The notes beneath the pieces are model-generated. The model was not told the DNA's origin and did no database searches. It was given only the letters and a program-made list of their open reading frames with translations. Positions 6,135-6,156 of a DNA stretch of 6,156 bases are shown here, piece after piece (the stretch's first letter is position 1; every line of letters starts with the position of its first letter). The position numbers and the translations under genes were made by a program. Source of the stretch: Oceanospirillaceae bacterium (GTDB taxonomy: Bacteria; Pseudomonadota; Gammaproteobacteria; Pseudomonadales; Balneatricaceae); contig DPHB01000061.1 in the NCBI GenBank assembly GCA_003521845.1, positions 69,902 through 76,057 on the forward strand. Direction: 5' to 3'.

Positions 6135-6156
6135 GGGGGCTGGCTTTTTTGCGCAG
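6135..6156 (-). repeat. Start of another REP-like copy, cut by the window end
   Basis: These 22 bases match 5323-5344 of the right REP unit at 21 of 22 positions (the only change is A5327 to G6139), including the T6 run and the GCGCAG after it. The rest of the copy lies beyond the window. It begins 18 bp upstream of the arsC start, so it occupies the arsC leader or promoter zone, in the same orientation as the unit downstream of DUF2069. Confidence 0.7.

Overview
The window reads as chromosomal DNA of a free-living, probably marine gammaproteobacterium. It has a bacterial SMC rather than MukB, which argues against the enterobacteria and vibrios. smc sits directly upstream of zipA, as in Pseudomonas and its relatives, and ZipA is itself a gammaproteobacterial protein. 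The placement near Pseudomonadales/Cellvibrionales is an inference from gene content and order only.

Layout. Positions 1-3081 (+) hold the last ~1026 codons of smc; the Walker A end lies outside the window. A 462-bp gene-free stretch (3082-3543) follows. It contains a perfect AT palindrome, a weak candidate terminator, a very AT-rich block and a consensus extended -10 promoter. zipA (3544-5193, +) follows; it is much longer than the E. coli protein because of a strongly acidic linker. On the minus strand, converging on zipA, is a tight two-gene unit: a YfgD/ArsC-family reductase (6116-5766) and, 2 bp after its stop, a DUF2069 membrane protein (5763-5389).

Between the convergent ends (5194-5388) lies the most structured DNA of the window. 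Two REP-like units face each other in inverted orientation (5254-5362), with a decayed third fragment beside them. The inner arms form a strong hairpin plus T-run that should terminate zipA. A further copy of the same repeat begins 18 bp upstream of the arsC start and runs off the window end (6135-6156). The arsC-DUF2069 pair is therefore bracketed by same-orientation copies of one repeat.

How the genes relate: smc and zipA act in chromosome organisation and Z-ring assembly respectively. The intergenic promoter suggests zipA is transcribed at least partly on its own. ligA, which commonly follows zipA in Pseudomonas-type genomes, is not present downstream. I see no RNA gene, CRISPR array, transposase or defence system here. 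The repeat family and the unusual ZipA linker are the points that merit a closer look; I do not claim a new system.
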